64,000 nt of DNA from Liolophura sinensis (GCF_032854445.1 NC_088296.1:1738001-1802000), one strand, 5' to 3'. Shown: positions 12,026 through 25,019, counted from the first letter of the stretch. Notes: generated by a model from the letters alone, not told the origin. Translations and numbers: made by a program.

Positions 12026-12370
12026 CACTTTTAAAGTCATAAATAATCGAAAACGGTGTAATGTATCCATTGCTTGTAACGCTTATGTATCGATGCATTG
12101 TATTTCCAATTTCTCCATCTTAACTGTTACATTTACTTTGGAGGAGATACAAACATTCTCAATAGATGTGACCCGGTCATACATCAATAGATTTCTGTTG
12201 ATCAAATCTTACAAAAGTATCTTGAAGCGTGCTACAACTGCATCTAAGGAGCATGACATCCGGATTCTGTACGCCTGAATACACGGGAACTTAATATATT
12301 TGGGTCACGGATAAATAGCAATGGCTGACCGTTTGCTTGAGTAATTCGTTGAGTATTGCTACTCCGAATT
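12026..12370. other. No recognisable gene
   Basis: Nothing identifiable; unique-looking sequence before the hairpin. Confidence 0.4.
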
Positions 12371-12449
12371 GTGTAAATTAGACTTGTTGAAGAAGTTAAG
12401 CTTTGAAATCCAGTCAAAGCTTCACTTCTTCAACACGTCTAATTTAGAC
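12371..12449. repeat. Inverted repeat: 36-bp arms, 7-base loop
   Basis: The left arm 12371-12406 pairs with 12414-12449 with about three mismatches around the loop AATCCAG. Neighbouring DNA is unstructured. It could be a tiny foldback element or a hairpin RNA precursor; nothing in the sequence decides which. Confidence 0.85.
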
Positions 12450-13476
12450 AACACACAAGACGTTTTGTGCCCCCTGGCTGCCTGAGTTTATTGATGATGG
12501 TAATCTAAACCTGATTGTGTAGTCAGTATATCTTTTAGCAATCATTTTTTAATGCTCATATGTTCTTTTTTCTCCACAACAGGTGAATTTTCTCTTTTCT
12601 AGTTAGATATAAAATTTACTGTCTAAATTAGTACGGTTTCTTAACAACATTTACCATAAAATGTTATCCAGTAGAAAAGAGATATTGGGTTATTTTGCTA
12701 TCCTATCGATCACAATACTCGGTAGAAGTTATATATACATAAACCCTATTACGTAAACTACACCTGATTCATTGCGTCATTTATACTGTAGGAATATTTA
12801 AGAGTAAGGAGGAGTTTCAGACAGACAGGAATCTCCAGGGGAACGAAGATGAGGGTAAAGGTAGAATTAATCAGAACTGTTTGGTTACATACCATCAACG
12901 TCAAACTGAAGCACCTATGTCTACTGACGCTTACCATTTCTGAGAGTGACTCTGAGAGGTCTTACATTCTGTGGACATTTCGATGAGGAGTTGCCAAGGC
13001 GGACAATGGTTTTGACTGGATACTTGAATTTCTGCAGAAGTCACCACTCGGCACTGGTCAATCTCGGCTGAAATAATTCTCTCGAGTGTTGTTCACTGAC
13101 CATCGCCCGCAGAGAGAGAGATTGGCTTTGAAATGAGCTGGCGGTCAACCGCCTTGTTTCTGTGTCGCTCTTGGTATTCTGACGTTCCTCAGCTCTGAAC
13201 TCTACGGCAGGGCGTAGAACAGAATAAACTGATGGTATTCAGATAAACTGAGTGAATAAAGGCTTGTAACGCCTTCGTATCAAAGCACAACTTAGATACA
13301 TATTTTAATCGATATTCTGATTTTCTAGCAAGATGCACGATTTTAATACTTATTCACTCAGGCGCCTGGAGCATACCTTGCGTCTTTCAAACATCATTGA
13401 AAACTGTTGACCGCATCTCTTTGTATGATCCAGTCCTATTTTTGTACTTTATACATTTTCTTAGTTCTTTGGTGAT
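12450..13476. other. No recognisable gene
   Basis: No motif-bearing frame or known repeat is visible. Confidence 0.4.
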
Positions 13477-13578
13477 TTGTCGGTTTTTAGGAAATAGCCT
13501 TGCGTTTGTTGACCTGGAACGCCTTTCTTGGTTGACGACTGGTACACCAATGTCTGTTTCGACGCATAGATTGGTAAA
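13477..13578 (-). repeat. Dispersed repeat shared with 34036-34134
   Basis: About 100 bases are clearly similar to 34036-34134, including TTGACCT.GAACGCC and TTCGACGCATAGATT. The second copy lies at the end of a minus-strand LINE RT relic, so this may be a fragment of the same element. On the minus strand both read a peptide with TNLCVE and RSRS. Confidence 0.55.
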
Positions 13579-14278
13579 CAGATTGTGTAATGTCTTGTTT
13601 TGTATGAAAGGAACTGCTGTTCGATTTCCAAATTGTGTCCAGATTGTTACTCCTTGAAATTGCAATGAGTGTAAATCACAAATCAGTTATCTGTTATATC
13701 CTTTTAAATGCCGCACTGGAAAAACAACATTTCAAGTCAATGTGGTAAAATTACATAGATTAAAAAATCCATTTATCTATGGTGTTTTCAGCTTGAAATC
13801 GCCTTTTGGTAGAATTTGAAATTGGTAGAAGAAATGTCTGATTTGATCTGAAGTGTTTTGCTGATATACATGTAACGCACATGTATGTTCTCTCTGCACA
13901 TAACATAACATTAACAACTCAAATACATGCGCATATATATAAATATATATAACCAGTGCGTCCAGATAATCGGATGAGCTAGCTATCTAGTACCTTGGCT
14001 TTGACTAGTACATTTACTCAATCAATACTGAACTTCGCTGTCTGATATAGTACAGTAACAGTTGCACGGCGACTGCATTTAGTAGAATGAAATGCAACAC
14101 TATTCGACATATTTACACAGGATTATATCCAGGGTATCCCGAAGGCGTAAGATTGTGAAGGCCAATGATAGTATATGTCATACGATTCATAACTAAGTAA
14201 GTCAAATGAAAAGCTGGAAGCGCCTTGGACTACCTTATACACAATTCTTTTCCGAAAATCCTGGACCTAGTGGATAGT
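13579..14278. other. No recognisable gene
   Basis: There is a short AT-rich stretch near 13930-13955 and otherwise nothing identifiable. Confidence 0.4.
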
Positions 14279-14440
14279 ATGCTAGCACAAAGACCCAGGC
14301 GCCTCTCACCAATGTCATCGCTGTGGGTCCAAGTCCACACCATGCAGACCTTCCTCCCTGGTCGTACGTGAGAAGGCTTTTACTATGGCAGATATGACCT
14401 TTTCTGGGGAATATCTGGCGACTGAGTTAAATCAATCAAA
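14279..14440 (+). mobile_element. Degenerate tRNA-derived SINE
   Basis: It matches the SINE from the anticodon region (GACCCAGG.GCCTCTCACCAATG) through the box B region (GTCCAAGTCC) and the CGTACGTGAGAAGG segment, then fades into ATCAATCAAA. It is old, with many substitutions. Confidence 0.6.
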
Positions 14441-14531
14441 CAGTCATTTTAATGATCGATTGCTTTTTTCTGATACCATTTTTAATTTACACCGTCCTCG
14501 GTTCTCCATTGCACGATACACTTATTCCATT

Positions 14532-14790
14532 CACTGGAATTAAGTCTGCGGGTTGTGCACATCATTTGTCACTACTTATCAGAGTGGAATTAAGTCTCCG
14601 GGTTGTGCACATCATTTGTCACCACTTATCCGAGTGGAATTCAGTCTCCGGGTTGTGCACATCATTTGTCACCACTTATCCGAGTGGAATTCAGTCTCCG
14701 GGTTGTGCACATCATTTGTCACCACTTATCCGTGTGGAATTAAGTCCCCGAGCTGAGCGTATCATTTGTCACCGCTTACCCGTGACAAAT
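14532..14790 (+). repeat. 50-bp minisatellite, five copies
   Basis: Period 50 (GGAAT at 14536 and 14586). Each unit contains GGGTTGTGCACATCATTTGT and CACTTATC. The last copy is diverged. The period is not a multiple of three, yet plus-strand frames stay open across it. Confidence 0.92.
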
Positions 14791-15378
14791 GCAGTAAAGG
14801 TGTAGGATAAGAGGATGCTAACGATAGATACCCATAGTATAACAAGAGATACTGGCACTGATTACAGACTCGGCCGACCTCTAATTTTTTTCGACGAAAT
14901 AATGCTTTTTCCATTTTGCTTACATGACTATATTCAGAGCTACCGAACAGTTTTACAACCTATCATAGCTCTTCTGCAATCCATGAGTCGAAATTTACTC
15001 CCTTGTTTAAAAGTGGGTAGAGCACGTCCAAAGAGACTCAGCTAACACCACATAAACGGATACGACACATTGTAGTACTTACATTTGTGGTTTGTCTGCT
15101 GATTGACACACTACTCAAGAAGTTTTGACGTGTGCGTTGCGGTCAGTTTTCTTGTAGGAAAATGGACCGTACGATCGAGTATAACCACCGCCCTTTGGCA
15201 AGTCACTCGCGAATGTTTACCTTTTTGAGGTATTGATACGGAAGATGCGTGAGCTTCTATCATCCTTTATAGAAACGGCCGCGCGAACTTCTTCGACTTC
15301 TTCTTCACTGTCCCCTGTTTTCAGCCATAATATGGCTGAAATAGTGTCAATGTGGCGTAAAGCCATAATCATTCATTC
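14791..15378. other. No recognisable gene
   Basis: A short module at 15180-15225 (CCCTTTGGCAAGTCACTCGCG) resembles 24700-24730 and 54850-54885, part of a dispersed repeat. Otherwise nothing. Confidence 0.4.
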
Positions 15379-15428
15379 GGGGTCCTCCGTGGCTCATTTG
15401 GTTAGCGCGCTAGCGTAATGACTCAGGA
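15379..15428 (+). mobile_element. SINE head only (50 bases), with 22-bp target duplication
   Basis: This is the first 50 bases of the SINE (GTCCTCCGTGGCTCA, then TAGCGCGCTAGCG), ending in the anticodon-arm region with no body or tail. It is flanked by perfect 22-bp direct repeats at 15357-15378 and 15429-15450. The structure fits insertion of a 5' tRNA-half-like fragment by LINE machinery. Confidence 0.85.
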
Positions 15429-15565
15429 GTAAAGCCATAATCATTCATTCATGGGACCGCTTTTTGGCACCAATGCTTTACAAATAGTGAGGATGGATAA
15501 ATGTTGAAATTCCTGGCCAAGGATTTGAACCCTTGCTCCTTGCCTGGTCATTCACTCATAGTTAC

Positions 15566-15580
15566 CCCCCCCCCCCCCCC

Positions 15581-15615
<35 letters not shown>

Positions 15616-15665
15616 CCTCCCCTTCCCCTCCATACCCTCCCCTTCCCCTCCGCACACACACACAC
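15566..15665 (+). repeat. Poly-C and (CA)n microsatellite cluster
   Basis: A C homopolymer of about 15 bases, then (CA)n of about 15 repeats, a doubled pyrimidine block with CCCTCCCCTTCC, and a second (CA)n. Confidence 0.95.
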
Positions 15666-16449
15666 GATATGTACTGTGCAGTAAACACCGCAGCTTACCT
15701 CATTACAAAACATGAAACTAGCAATCTAAAATATGCTGTCAAAGTCGTGCTGATGTGAACAGCCCTAAGACATCGATAAAGGAAGTCTCTGACCAGGAGC
15801 TCAATATTCAAGGTACAAAAAAAAATTAATGTAAAGAATACTTAATTTTAATACGTACAGAAAATTTTTTTCACGTTTGTAAGTTTAACAATATAGAATT
15901 TTGACCAAAGTGTCTACCAACTTTTAACCCATGTTATTTACATATGTGGAAATTAGCAAACAAACAGGCATCATCAATATGTTAAACCCACTCCGGGATC
16001 TGCAGTTTGTATAAATCAATTCTTGGAGGTAAAAATGCGTTAGTAGTTTGATACACATGAATGATTCTCATGTCAATACATGCGTGCATTCCGCAAGCTG
16101 TATATTTTTGCATCCTTGCTAAATATATGGATATCAAAAAAATAAGGAAAATGCCACACCATTGGAGCATTGTCAAATCTGTCTTTAAGATGAGACGTGA
16201 TGTGTGTAAACTTTGTACAAGTAGCATAAGCGTGATGTGTATAAGCTCAGCATTCTTATCCTCACATATATATGATGTCCTCGACATGGCATAGATGCAA
16301 TTTCACGACCAATGTTGCCTTAAACCATGGACATGCATTCATTTAAAGCTGCCGCCAAATCAAAATGATTCCATCGTTTTATTTATGTTCGTTTTACGGT
16401 TTAGTATGTTCCATTGTCCGAAGTGAATAAAGTATGCTTACATGGATAT
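15666..16449. other. No recognisable gene
   Basis: AT-rich; overlapping frames on both strands near 15982-16294 share no motif with a known family. Confidence 0.4.
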
Positions 16450-17895
16450 AAAAGACCTCATCAAGGAGCCTAAAATTAGGGCAGGAACGATAAATTACAT
16501 TCAACCAAATCAAAGGCGCCCTTTCTAGGACGTGCTTAGGTAGACATGTAACATACTATACAGCAGAAGGAGCAAAATCACAGTGGAAACGACCAGTTAC
16601 ATGCAACCAAGATAAAGGGGCCCTTCCTAGGACGTCCTCAGTCACACATACAAAACTACAGCATAGTAAGCCAAATCACAGCAGGAACGATCAATTACAT
16701 GCAACCAAGACAAAGGGGCCCTTCCTAGGATGTCCTTAGGCACACATACAAAACTACAGCATGGTAAGCCAAATCACAGCAGGAACGATCAATTACATGC
16801 AACCAAGACAAAGGGGCCTTTCCTAGGATGTCCTTAGGCATACATACAAAACTCTGCACGATATAGGGAGCAAAATCACAGCAGGAACGATCAGTTACAT
16901 GCAACCAAGACAAAGGGGCCTTTCCTAGGATGTCCTTAGGCATACATACAAAACTCTGCACGATATAGGGAGCAAAATCACAGCAGGAACGATCAGTTAC
17001 ATGCAACCAAGACAAAGGGGCCTTTCCTAGGATGTCCTTAGGCATACATACAAAACTCTGCACGATATAGGGAGCAAAATCACAGCAGGAACGATCAGTT
17101 ACATGCAACCAAGACAAAGGGGCCCTTCCTAGGATGTCCTTAGGCATACATACAAAACTCTGCACGATATAGGGAGCAAAATCACAGCAGGAACGATCAG
17201 TTACATGCAACCAAGACAAAGGGGCCTTTCCTAGGATGTCCTTAGGCATACATACAAAACTCTGCACGATATAGGGAGCAAAATCACAGCAGGAACGATC
17301 AGTTACATGCAACCAAGACAAAGGGGCCTTTCCTAGGATGTCCTTAGGCATACATACAAAACTCTGCACGATATAGGGAGCAAAATCACAGCAGGAACGA
17401 TCAGTTACATGCAACCAAGACAAAGGGGCCCGTCCTAGGATGTCCTTAGGCATACATACAAAACTCTGCACGATATAGGGAGCAAAATCACAGCAGGAAC
17501 GATCAGTTACATGCAACCAAGACAAAGGGGCCCGTCCTAGGATGTCCTTAGGCATACATACAAAACTCTGCACGATATAGGGAGCAAAATCACAGCAGGA
17601 ACGATCAGTTACATGCAACCAAGATAAAGGGGCCCTTCCCAGGATGTCCTTAGGCATACATACAAAACTCTGCACGATATAGGGAGCAAAATCACAGCAG
17701 GAACGATCAGTTACATTCAACAAAAGGAAAGAGGCCCTTCCTTGGCCATACTTAGGTATATATACAAAACAGTATACCGTATAGGGCCGCTTTGTCTTAC
17801 ATGCGACTAAGACAAAGGGGCCCTTCCTAGGACATGCTTAGCCATACATACAAAACACTATACAGCACAGGCAGCAAAATCACAGCAGGAACGAC
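16450..17895 (-). repeat. 102-bp satellite-like array, about 14 copies
   Basis: Period 102 (CGATATAGGG at 16859 and 16961), with very similar central copies and diverged ends. On the minus strand 102 bases equal 34 codons without a stop, giving a 332-codon frame (16725-17723) of identical 34-residue repeats with the motif DRSCCDFAPYIVQ. Flanking sequence gives no start context, signal peptide or splice evidence, so I treat it as non-coding. Confidence 0.93.
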
Positions 17896-18010
17896 GCTAT
17901 GGTTTAGAAAGCAAATTATATCACGTAATCGGTGAAGTGTGGCGTCTTTTCAGTTTTCCTCATTTACGATTTGATTCTAACTGTTCATGTAAATGATTGT
18001 GGACTCTGTC
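17896..18010 (+). repeat. Dispersed repeat family A, copy 2
   Basis: It shares CACGTAATCGGTGAA..TGGCG and the block TTCTAACTGTTCATGTAAAT with the other copies. It directly follows the 102-bp array. Confidence 0.6.
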
Positions 18011-20562
18011 CAGGTCATCTGAGCTGTTGTCAACCCTTATCAACCTCTTTTTATCTCCATCCATTGGTTTAAACTTTTTTTACGAGTGAATATCTGAGTT
18101 GGAAACACGCTCCACGCTCTTACGATGGAGAGGGAGCTACAGAATGGCCTCTTCCCGTCCACCTCAATTTGGAAATGGATATGTTAAAAACTGAAAAAAT
18201 TTTATAAAAAGCAAAATCCTGATGCTCAAAAGGCCTCTCAATGGATCAGTGCGCCCTACAGAGGTTTTATTTCCGGATTGCTGTAAGTGGCTTGTTGTTT
18301 CACTGCTAGCAGTTTTTTTGTCCCGATAATGGACATGTCAGAGAATCTTATTTGCCAGGGATTCGAGACAGAGATGCAATCAAAAAAATATTTGTTGCGC
18401 TTCGAGTTACATTGGGGTTCTTTTGTTGAACTGTTTCAAGAAATGCGAAAATGGCACAAAATGCATCTCTCATTTTCTAGCTTGGGCGATATAATCTTTA
18501 TGTCGTAATTACATGTCGTTTATAGTTCTACTTCTAAATATTGCAGCATTACCACAAAAACAAATACGATCAGTGTGGATTCAAACGCTTATCTGTATTT
18601 GAAAGTGTTTTGCTGTTGGAATGGTTCTGTTTGAAAGGACATTTTTCCCTTGCGAAACCTTCGGCAAACTGTAACAATGAAGACTTCACAATCGATGTTA
18701 ATTTGATTCTGTCTTTCTGGAACTAAAGCACGAAATATGGAAAGAGAAATACAGGTAAAACGATACGTTTTCCTGGTCACACGGAATCACAGAGCTTCTT
18801 TCTATCACCTAAAGAGTTCTCAATTAATCGCTCAAGTAAACCTTATATAACTATACCAAAATACGTTTCATATTGAACATGGATTGTGATGTCGATATTT
18901 GGTCAGACGAGTGCAGTAAAACCACAGAACAGTCAACAAATTGTCACATTTTGAGACAGAAATATGAATGAAGCTCAAAGTCTCACACTGACAGAGGTTT
19001 GGGCGCAATCTCCTCCAAGGACACAGGAGGTCTGGATTTCTCTGTCGCCATTATTTAGACAATGTCTGTTACTGGGTAGTGTACGATGGCATCTTCGCTA
19101 AAACCGAGTGATATCTAACGAGTGTGGATTTGACTGCTCAATTGGTACTCGAGTTTGTTGGACTGGTGCGTCGACAGCGGAATACGCCATCGTCCGGTTG
19201 TTTATTTTCCAACGAAACAGACATCAGAGAGCACACAAGAAGAAATAACTGCGACATAGAATAAACGCACGCATAAAAATAACGCCCGTTATATAAAGGG
19301 ACAAGCTTTTGGGAGGTCGTTAAAGAACACGCTAGGTTTTATAATCCCACTTATCGGTACTGAAATAAGCCAAATTCTCAAAGGTCTACATTCACGGGAA
19401 AGGATATTTCCAAAGAGAACACGGATGCATCAGGGCAGTCCATTTCATTCGTCAATAGGGAATGCGGTTGTCTCCCTTCTGTGCAGGGAATCCGCATATA
19501 TTTCTTTCAATAATTTCTTTAGATAATTTAAATATAGGTTATGCAAATTTATATAAAGATTTAGGAATACAAAAGTGAGGTCTTCATAGATTGGGTTGCT
19601 TTTTTGTCAGTTTCTGCATATAACTGCACTGTGCATAGAAATGTAGATTAATACATGAGTTATGTCAGGGAATCGTGGAATGTAGCCAATTTTCCCAAGG
19701 ATTTATTTATAAGACATTTATGTAGTTCAAGCCGAACAACTGTAGGCAACTTGTAAATTGACTTTCAAGTAGGCATACTTTCAGAGTCTTCTGACTTTAG
19801 ATCTGACGGAAATCTTAGTAATCTTAGTTCACACGGTAAAATCTGATTCTGTCCTTAACCACAGAAATGCCCAGGAAAAAATGTACAGGTGTTGCAATGT
19901 TATAGACACAGTCTCAAAAACTTAACTTGGCTTTTCGATCTGGTTTATCCCGGAAAAGCCTTTCAATAAGAATTACCATTAACATTTTTCATATTTCTAC
20001 AAGAGCTAAGTGCAACGATACGAAAGTCGACGAATCACTAGTACAGCCATGATGGACAGAATGCATGAGCTGGACGCCTTTGTGAGCAGATTTAATTAAA
20101 GCTCATCTCAGCTGTGTTTATGTCTAGCCTGGGAGCATTTCCTAGACTACGAGTTTGACATTCGACTTGGATATCCTACCTAGGATAAGGATAATGTCTT
20201 CCATGCATCAACGAAAACTGTTGACGGTTTCTCTGTTACAAGTCTCCAACGACAACTATGCATATCTTACATATACTGTTGAGAACTAGTGTTTCATGCT
20301 TCTTGGAAATGGGCCTTGCGATTATGGACTTGGGGCGCCTCTTTACCTTTATACAAGTGTGAAACAATTGTTGAACCTGACACGTAGATTGAACACATTC
20401 ATTTTCCCATTAGGAAATACATGCATATTACAGGTTTTAAAAACATACATTGTGATTTGTTTTTCAGACAGAATTATTGCGTGTCCTCTTTTCGAGTGAT
20501 AGTAGACTGGATATATTGTGCTTAACTCCTTTGGGGTCACTCTTCTATTTAAATTGTAATCG
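18011..20562. other. No recognisable gene
   Basis: About 2.5 kb with only short open frames. I see no known domain, tRNA, SINE or tandem array. The density of mononucleotide A/T runs is ordinary for non-coding DNA. Confidence 0.45.
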
Positions 20563-20592
20563 TAAAATTCTAATCAAATAAATAAATAAAAT
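20563..20592 (+). mobile_element. SINE tail remnant
   Basis: CGTAAAATTCTAATCAAATA followed by AAATAAA matches the 3' end of the SINE. The body is not recognisable upstream. Confidence 0.45.
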
Positions 20593-20695
20593 TTGCTAAT
20601 ATATTGTGTAAGGCTAGATTAAATAGCCAATGTAAGCTAACCTGCTCAGGGAGTGGTGAAATTTTTGATAATGATAGAGAAGGTCACAATCCTCC

Positions 20696-20741
20696 ACTAT
20701 ATATATATATATATATATATAATATAATATATATATATATA
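20696..20741. repeat. (TA)n microsatellite
   Basis: About 45 bases of alternating TA with a small AATATAAT interruption. Confidence 0.95.
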
Positions 20742-20829
20742 TTACATAACCTGGGTCATATCCCTGTCGCCTGGGAGTATTTACCCTTACATGGCGAAAT
20801 ACCATTATCTAACCTAAAGGGGTTGACCC

Positions 20830-20965
20830 ATATATAGTATTATAGTATCAGAGTATTACGGATTTTAGAGCATCACGGATATTATGGTATCACGGATATA
20901 GCCATATCACGTATGTCACAGTACCGGGAATGTCACAGTATCAGGGATGTCGCAGGACCAGGACC
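20830..20965 (+). repeat. Degenerate repeat of about 18-22 bp
   Basis: Recurring TATCACGGATAT and TCACAGTA(T/C)C-type words with irregular spacing suggest an old minisatellite. Confidence 0.5.
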
Positions 20966-21404
20966 GATTTCGAACGGGTAATAGAAATAAATGACGTGTT
21001 ATAGCCATATTAGGAATGCCAAAATTCTATACGTACTTTTTTTCGTATATTTTATGCCATATTTCACGATAGGATCGGAGGAGGAAACTGACAAGGCTCC
21101 GGTCCAGGGGAAAATGTAACAAATGTTTGGCAAAATATAACGGAAGCATATCTGGCACAAACTGGATTCGATCTCCCGGCTTGAACTCCTTTGCAACAAT
21201 CGTAGACAACCGCAATAGAACGTGTTCCCAACTGGACTACATGTGGCAGCAGAAACAGGTGCGGACTGCCATGGATTATATGGGCCAGAGTGTATCAGGA
21301 AGTACGATTATTAATACATGAACGTGAAAGCACACATCAATTTACCATAAATGTACAGGTAAAGTCAATGATTCCACTTACAGGAATATTGTATCTTGCA
21401 ACAT
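20966..21404. other. No recognisable gene
   Basis: Short overlapping frames on both strands, none with a recognisable motif. Confidence 0.4.
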
Positions 21405-21560
21405 AAAATGTACAGAATGGAGAGTTAAGCCAGAGCTGTTAACAGTATGATAGCTAGCAAACGGTCACAGTTAACCGGTAAAATACGGCATTTCCTCAGT
21501 TTATCTCAACCAGGGTGTTATTCTAACTGTTCATGTAAATGCTTAAATAATAGCGACTTA
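21405..21560 (+). repeat. Dispersed repeat family A, copy 3
   Basis: Contains GTTAACCGGTAAAATACGGC and GTTATTCTAACTGTTCATGT. It is the only copy here not adjacent to a minisatellite and is useful for defining the family's unit without an array. Confidence 0.65.
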
Positions 21561-24500
21561 AACGTCTCCTGGCTCCAAGGTCTACGCATGGCAGGCTTAA
21601 TGCGGTGAATACGTATTAATAACGATTGAGCAGACGTCACTGGTCTAGAATTACCCAAAATAATGCATTTAACACGTCATAGCGCGGACAGAATGCGAAC
21701 CATGCAGTTAAGACAGATTACTGTATGACGTGGAGGCCTATACTGCAATACAATCAAACGGCTCATGGTGACGTTGGGATTATTTGTGGCCGTTGGTATT
21801 AACTGAAATGATCGCAGAAAGCAAATAGTCAGCTTATCCAGCGTCCACTTCACTGATACAACTTGGCTGACCAAGATTTTCTTCAGTAAATGCACATTTG
21901 TTTTCTGATGACTAAGAAGCTACGACACTTAGCTCAATGACCTTTTTTAGTTTTTTTGTCTACGGTCGAACTCGCAATTCTGCTAATGTGTCTGTAAACA
22001 AATGTACATACCTACACAGAGGAAAACATCCTTACCGCTGTAAAAAGCAACCCGTTCAAGATTTCCCTTTTTCTGAAGGATGTTTTTCTTACCTCGCTCG
22101 GTGTTAGCAACCTCGCATTAGTAGATTTAAAACGTGATTAATTACACTGAGAAACCGTTAGAGTTGGACTAAACTTTCACAGAGTGACGTGCAAACAAAT
22201 TCCAGGCCATTAATCCATTATCCATTCATGGGACAGTTAGGTGTTATCTCCAGTATTACAGGCCAATAAAAATTAACATTAGAATATCGAAAGTATTTCG
22301 ATCGATAAATTATTTAGCATGTCGAAGGTAGAAATTGAGGCTAGTGTCAGGGGTTCATGTATTGGTTTTATTCATTCTGTCCGCTTTGAAGTCAGGCAGC
22401 TGCAAACCGAAAGGCGTGAAATGATCAAATACACATGCCATAAACCGATGTGTGTTTACTGAGCCGTATTTAGCTCTGGAGAAAATTTTTTGATTTGGGC
22501 ATGATTTTCCCAGTACAGGAATAACAGATTCCGGAATGGCCTATTGCTCCACTAACAACTTTTTTCCTTGACGCGAGGATATTGAACAGCTATGACCTGA
22601 GCCCAGCTGTTCCGAAAGTGTATTAACTAATACTAGTATTAATTCATGCTATATATTAAAAATTTTATCCATACTCATTATTGTTGTCCCAAATTCAAAC
22701 AATAACAGCAAAAACAATTAAACCATATTTAATATACTGTTACGTTATTATTTTTGGTCTGAGTACAAACTTGAAGGTTTGAATTAAAGGTGGAGAAAAC
22801 ATAAATTATTTCATAAAGTTCAGATGAAAGAGTACGAAATGTTATTCGTAATGTGGTCTAATATTTTTTCGATTTTTCTTTAAAGAAAAAAGACACTTGA
22901 AAATAATTTTTCTTTGGGACCACCTTTTAGTATATATAGTCTTGTGAAGTAGTGTTATAAATAAAGATGTGGCACATGTTTGATAATTATATTTGCACCA
23001 GAATTTGTTCTTTACAGCTAACAAATGTATCCAACCTGGATTTTGATCATATTTTGTATTTTTAATATATTCATAAATATTATCATAATTCAGATTAAAT
23101 GCACATTTGGATGTTAACGACAAATTTACATTCAAATGTATGTATTAGAACGTGTATCAAATCCTCTTCGTTAGAACATTATTATACAATGATGGTAACT
23201 ACCAAAGGTAGTCCGAAATACCCACCATAAAAACTATTTTCAAATACCCTTTTCTCCTGAAATAAAAATCGACAAAAATGTTAAAAACCATACTTCCAGG
23301 TAATCTTTGATGCTCTTTCATCTGATTTTGACGTCATTTTTATTTTTTTCTCCTTTAATGTTAAATGAAGTATCAAATCTTTAGCTTATCGGAGCGATTC
23401 CGGTTCCGGTAAATGTTTGATTACACGGCACAACTAGCAGTGACATGCAGTGGGGATGTAAACGGTGCTTGAGATTAATGTGAAGGCGCTGAAATATTTT
23501 TCGTAAGTAATATTACAAAGCGCTTCGCATTGTTAATCTCGTTGTTGGTGCCACTGGAATCAGAACTACATAATTGCCGGAAGAGTGTAAAAACGACAGG
23601 CCTTCCTGACGCCTGTTCCGCCTACTGCTCTGGCCTACTCGCTGGGGATTTTCACGAACGCCAAATACCGCCCAATGGTGTGGTCGTGAAATATAGCCAT
23701 GTAAAACACTTGGACATTTGACTGTTCATTAAATTGAGGGCTTTGAACTATTCTGACCGGTGACGTCTAATAAATTGTAATTAACATCACAGCATTAGTT
23801 TTTAGCAGATTTCTGCTGGCGGAAAACGGTGTTTTACTTCAGCTTAAATACTCTTTCGTCTGCGCGCAATCTTGCAGCCTCTGAGTAATTGAACTTTAAA
23901 ACCCCAATATATATATAAATAAATAATACTTTTACTCCAGAGCACTGTGAAGCAAAAGTCAAGAGGCCTCTTTTGCCGTGTGACTTACGTATATTTCATG
24001 CTGCCAGCAAACCCCTTGTAATATAGTGCATGTATGACCCTTCCCGTCCACCATACTCTTCCCGTTCTTCTTCCGAGGCTGTGCGTGTTTTGACTTTGGG
24101 CTATTGGCGTGTCCATGATCTACCCTCTATTTGCTGCTATAAAACCGACGGGGTCCGTCGAGGACGTCCGCTGACCAAAGCCATCAGATACTTACCTCAT
24201 CTTTTTAGCTCCTTAAGAATTTAATGTAACCACGCAATCCGCCCTGGTCACACGTTTAAATCTCCAGATTCTGTTTTAGTGCTTTTGCAAGATTTGGAAG
24301 GCCCATTACTGTAGCTTTATTCCCACGTAAACCCGTTCGTGAATCATACCAATGGTGCACATTAAGTCGATGTAGAAACTGTGTTTCCACGGTACATTTG
24401 TGAATTCAGTTCTCGTATGACAGCCATGAGTTTTTAACTCGAACAATCTGTTCGGAACATAACAGCAGTCGATTGTTTTCACCTACAGTTCTCGTGGTAA

Positions 24501-24629
24501 AACAAAAAAGGAGTGAACTAGGCGCAAAAATAACTTAGTACACAAACAGACAAACACGCAAAAAGAAAAAAACAATAAACACATCAAGTGATAATGACAG
24601 AAATAAAAAGATAATCAACAATCAAGAAA
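21561..24629. other. No recognisable gene
   Basis: About 3 kb, AT-rich around 22600-23350. The longest frame (97 codons, minus strand, 22842-23135) is low-complexity and lysine/asparagine-rich. Nothing is identified. Confidence 0.45.
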
Positions 24630-24890
24630 TTTTTATTTATTCCATTACTGTTCAACGCCGTACCTACTCTTATACGCTTATAGGATGCCAGCATAAACCA
24701 CCGACCTTTGGCAAGTTATCGACGAACATTTCAACACGTGACGTACAGATATGCACACCATGTTGGTGAAGGACATTTGATCTTCACAGCATCTCGCACA
24801 GTCCACAATTGTTACCAGAGTCCCACAAACACTGAGGCAGGAGGGCTCGAAATAGATAGAGGACCACACGTGCTCTCAAGAAGGATTTAC
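24630..24890 (-). mobile_element. SINE-related element, diverged
   Basis: The minus strand reads a GTACGGCGTTGAACAGTAAT tail-like end. The other side has CCACCGACCTTTGGCAAGTT and ACGTGACGTACAGATATGCA, a module also seen at 54845-54905. It is probably a second SINE subfamily sharing the 3' end. Confidence 0.55.
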
Positions 24891-25019
24891 ATATGATTTG
24901 GTTGTAGTTGCCAGATATTGTGTACATGTAATAGCACAGCTTATCCATTCTTATTTATGATAACACATATTTAATGCAAGACGGCCTATATCTATAGAAA
25001 GAATTTTTTCTCTACAGTG
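24891..25019. other. Unassigned spacer
   Basis: Nothing identifiable. Confidence 0.4.
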
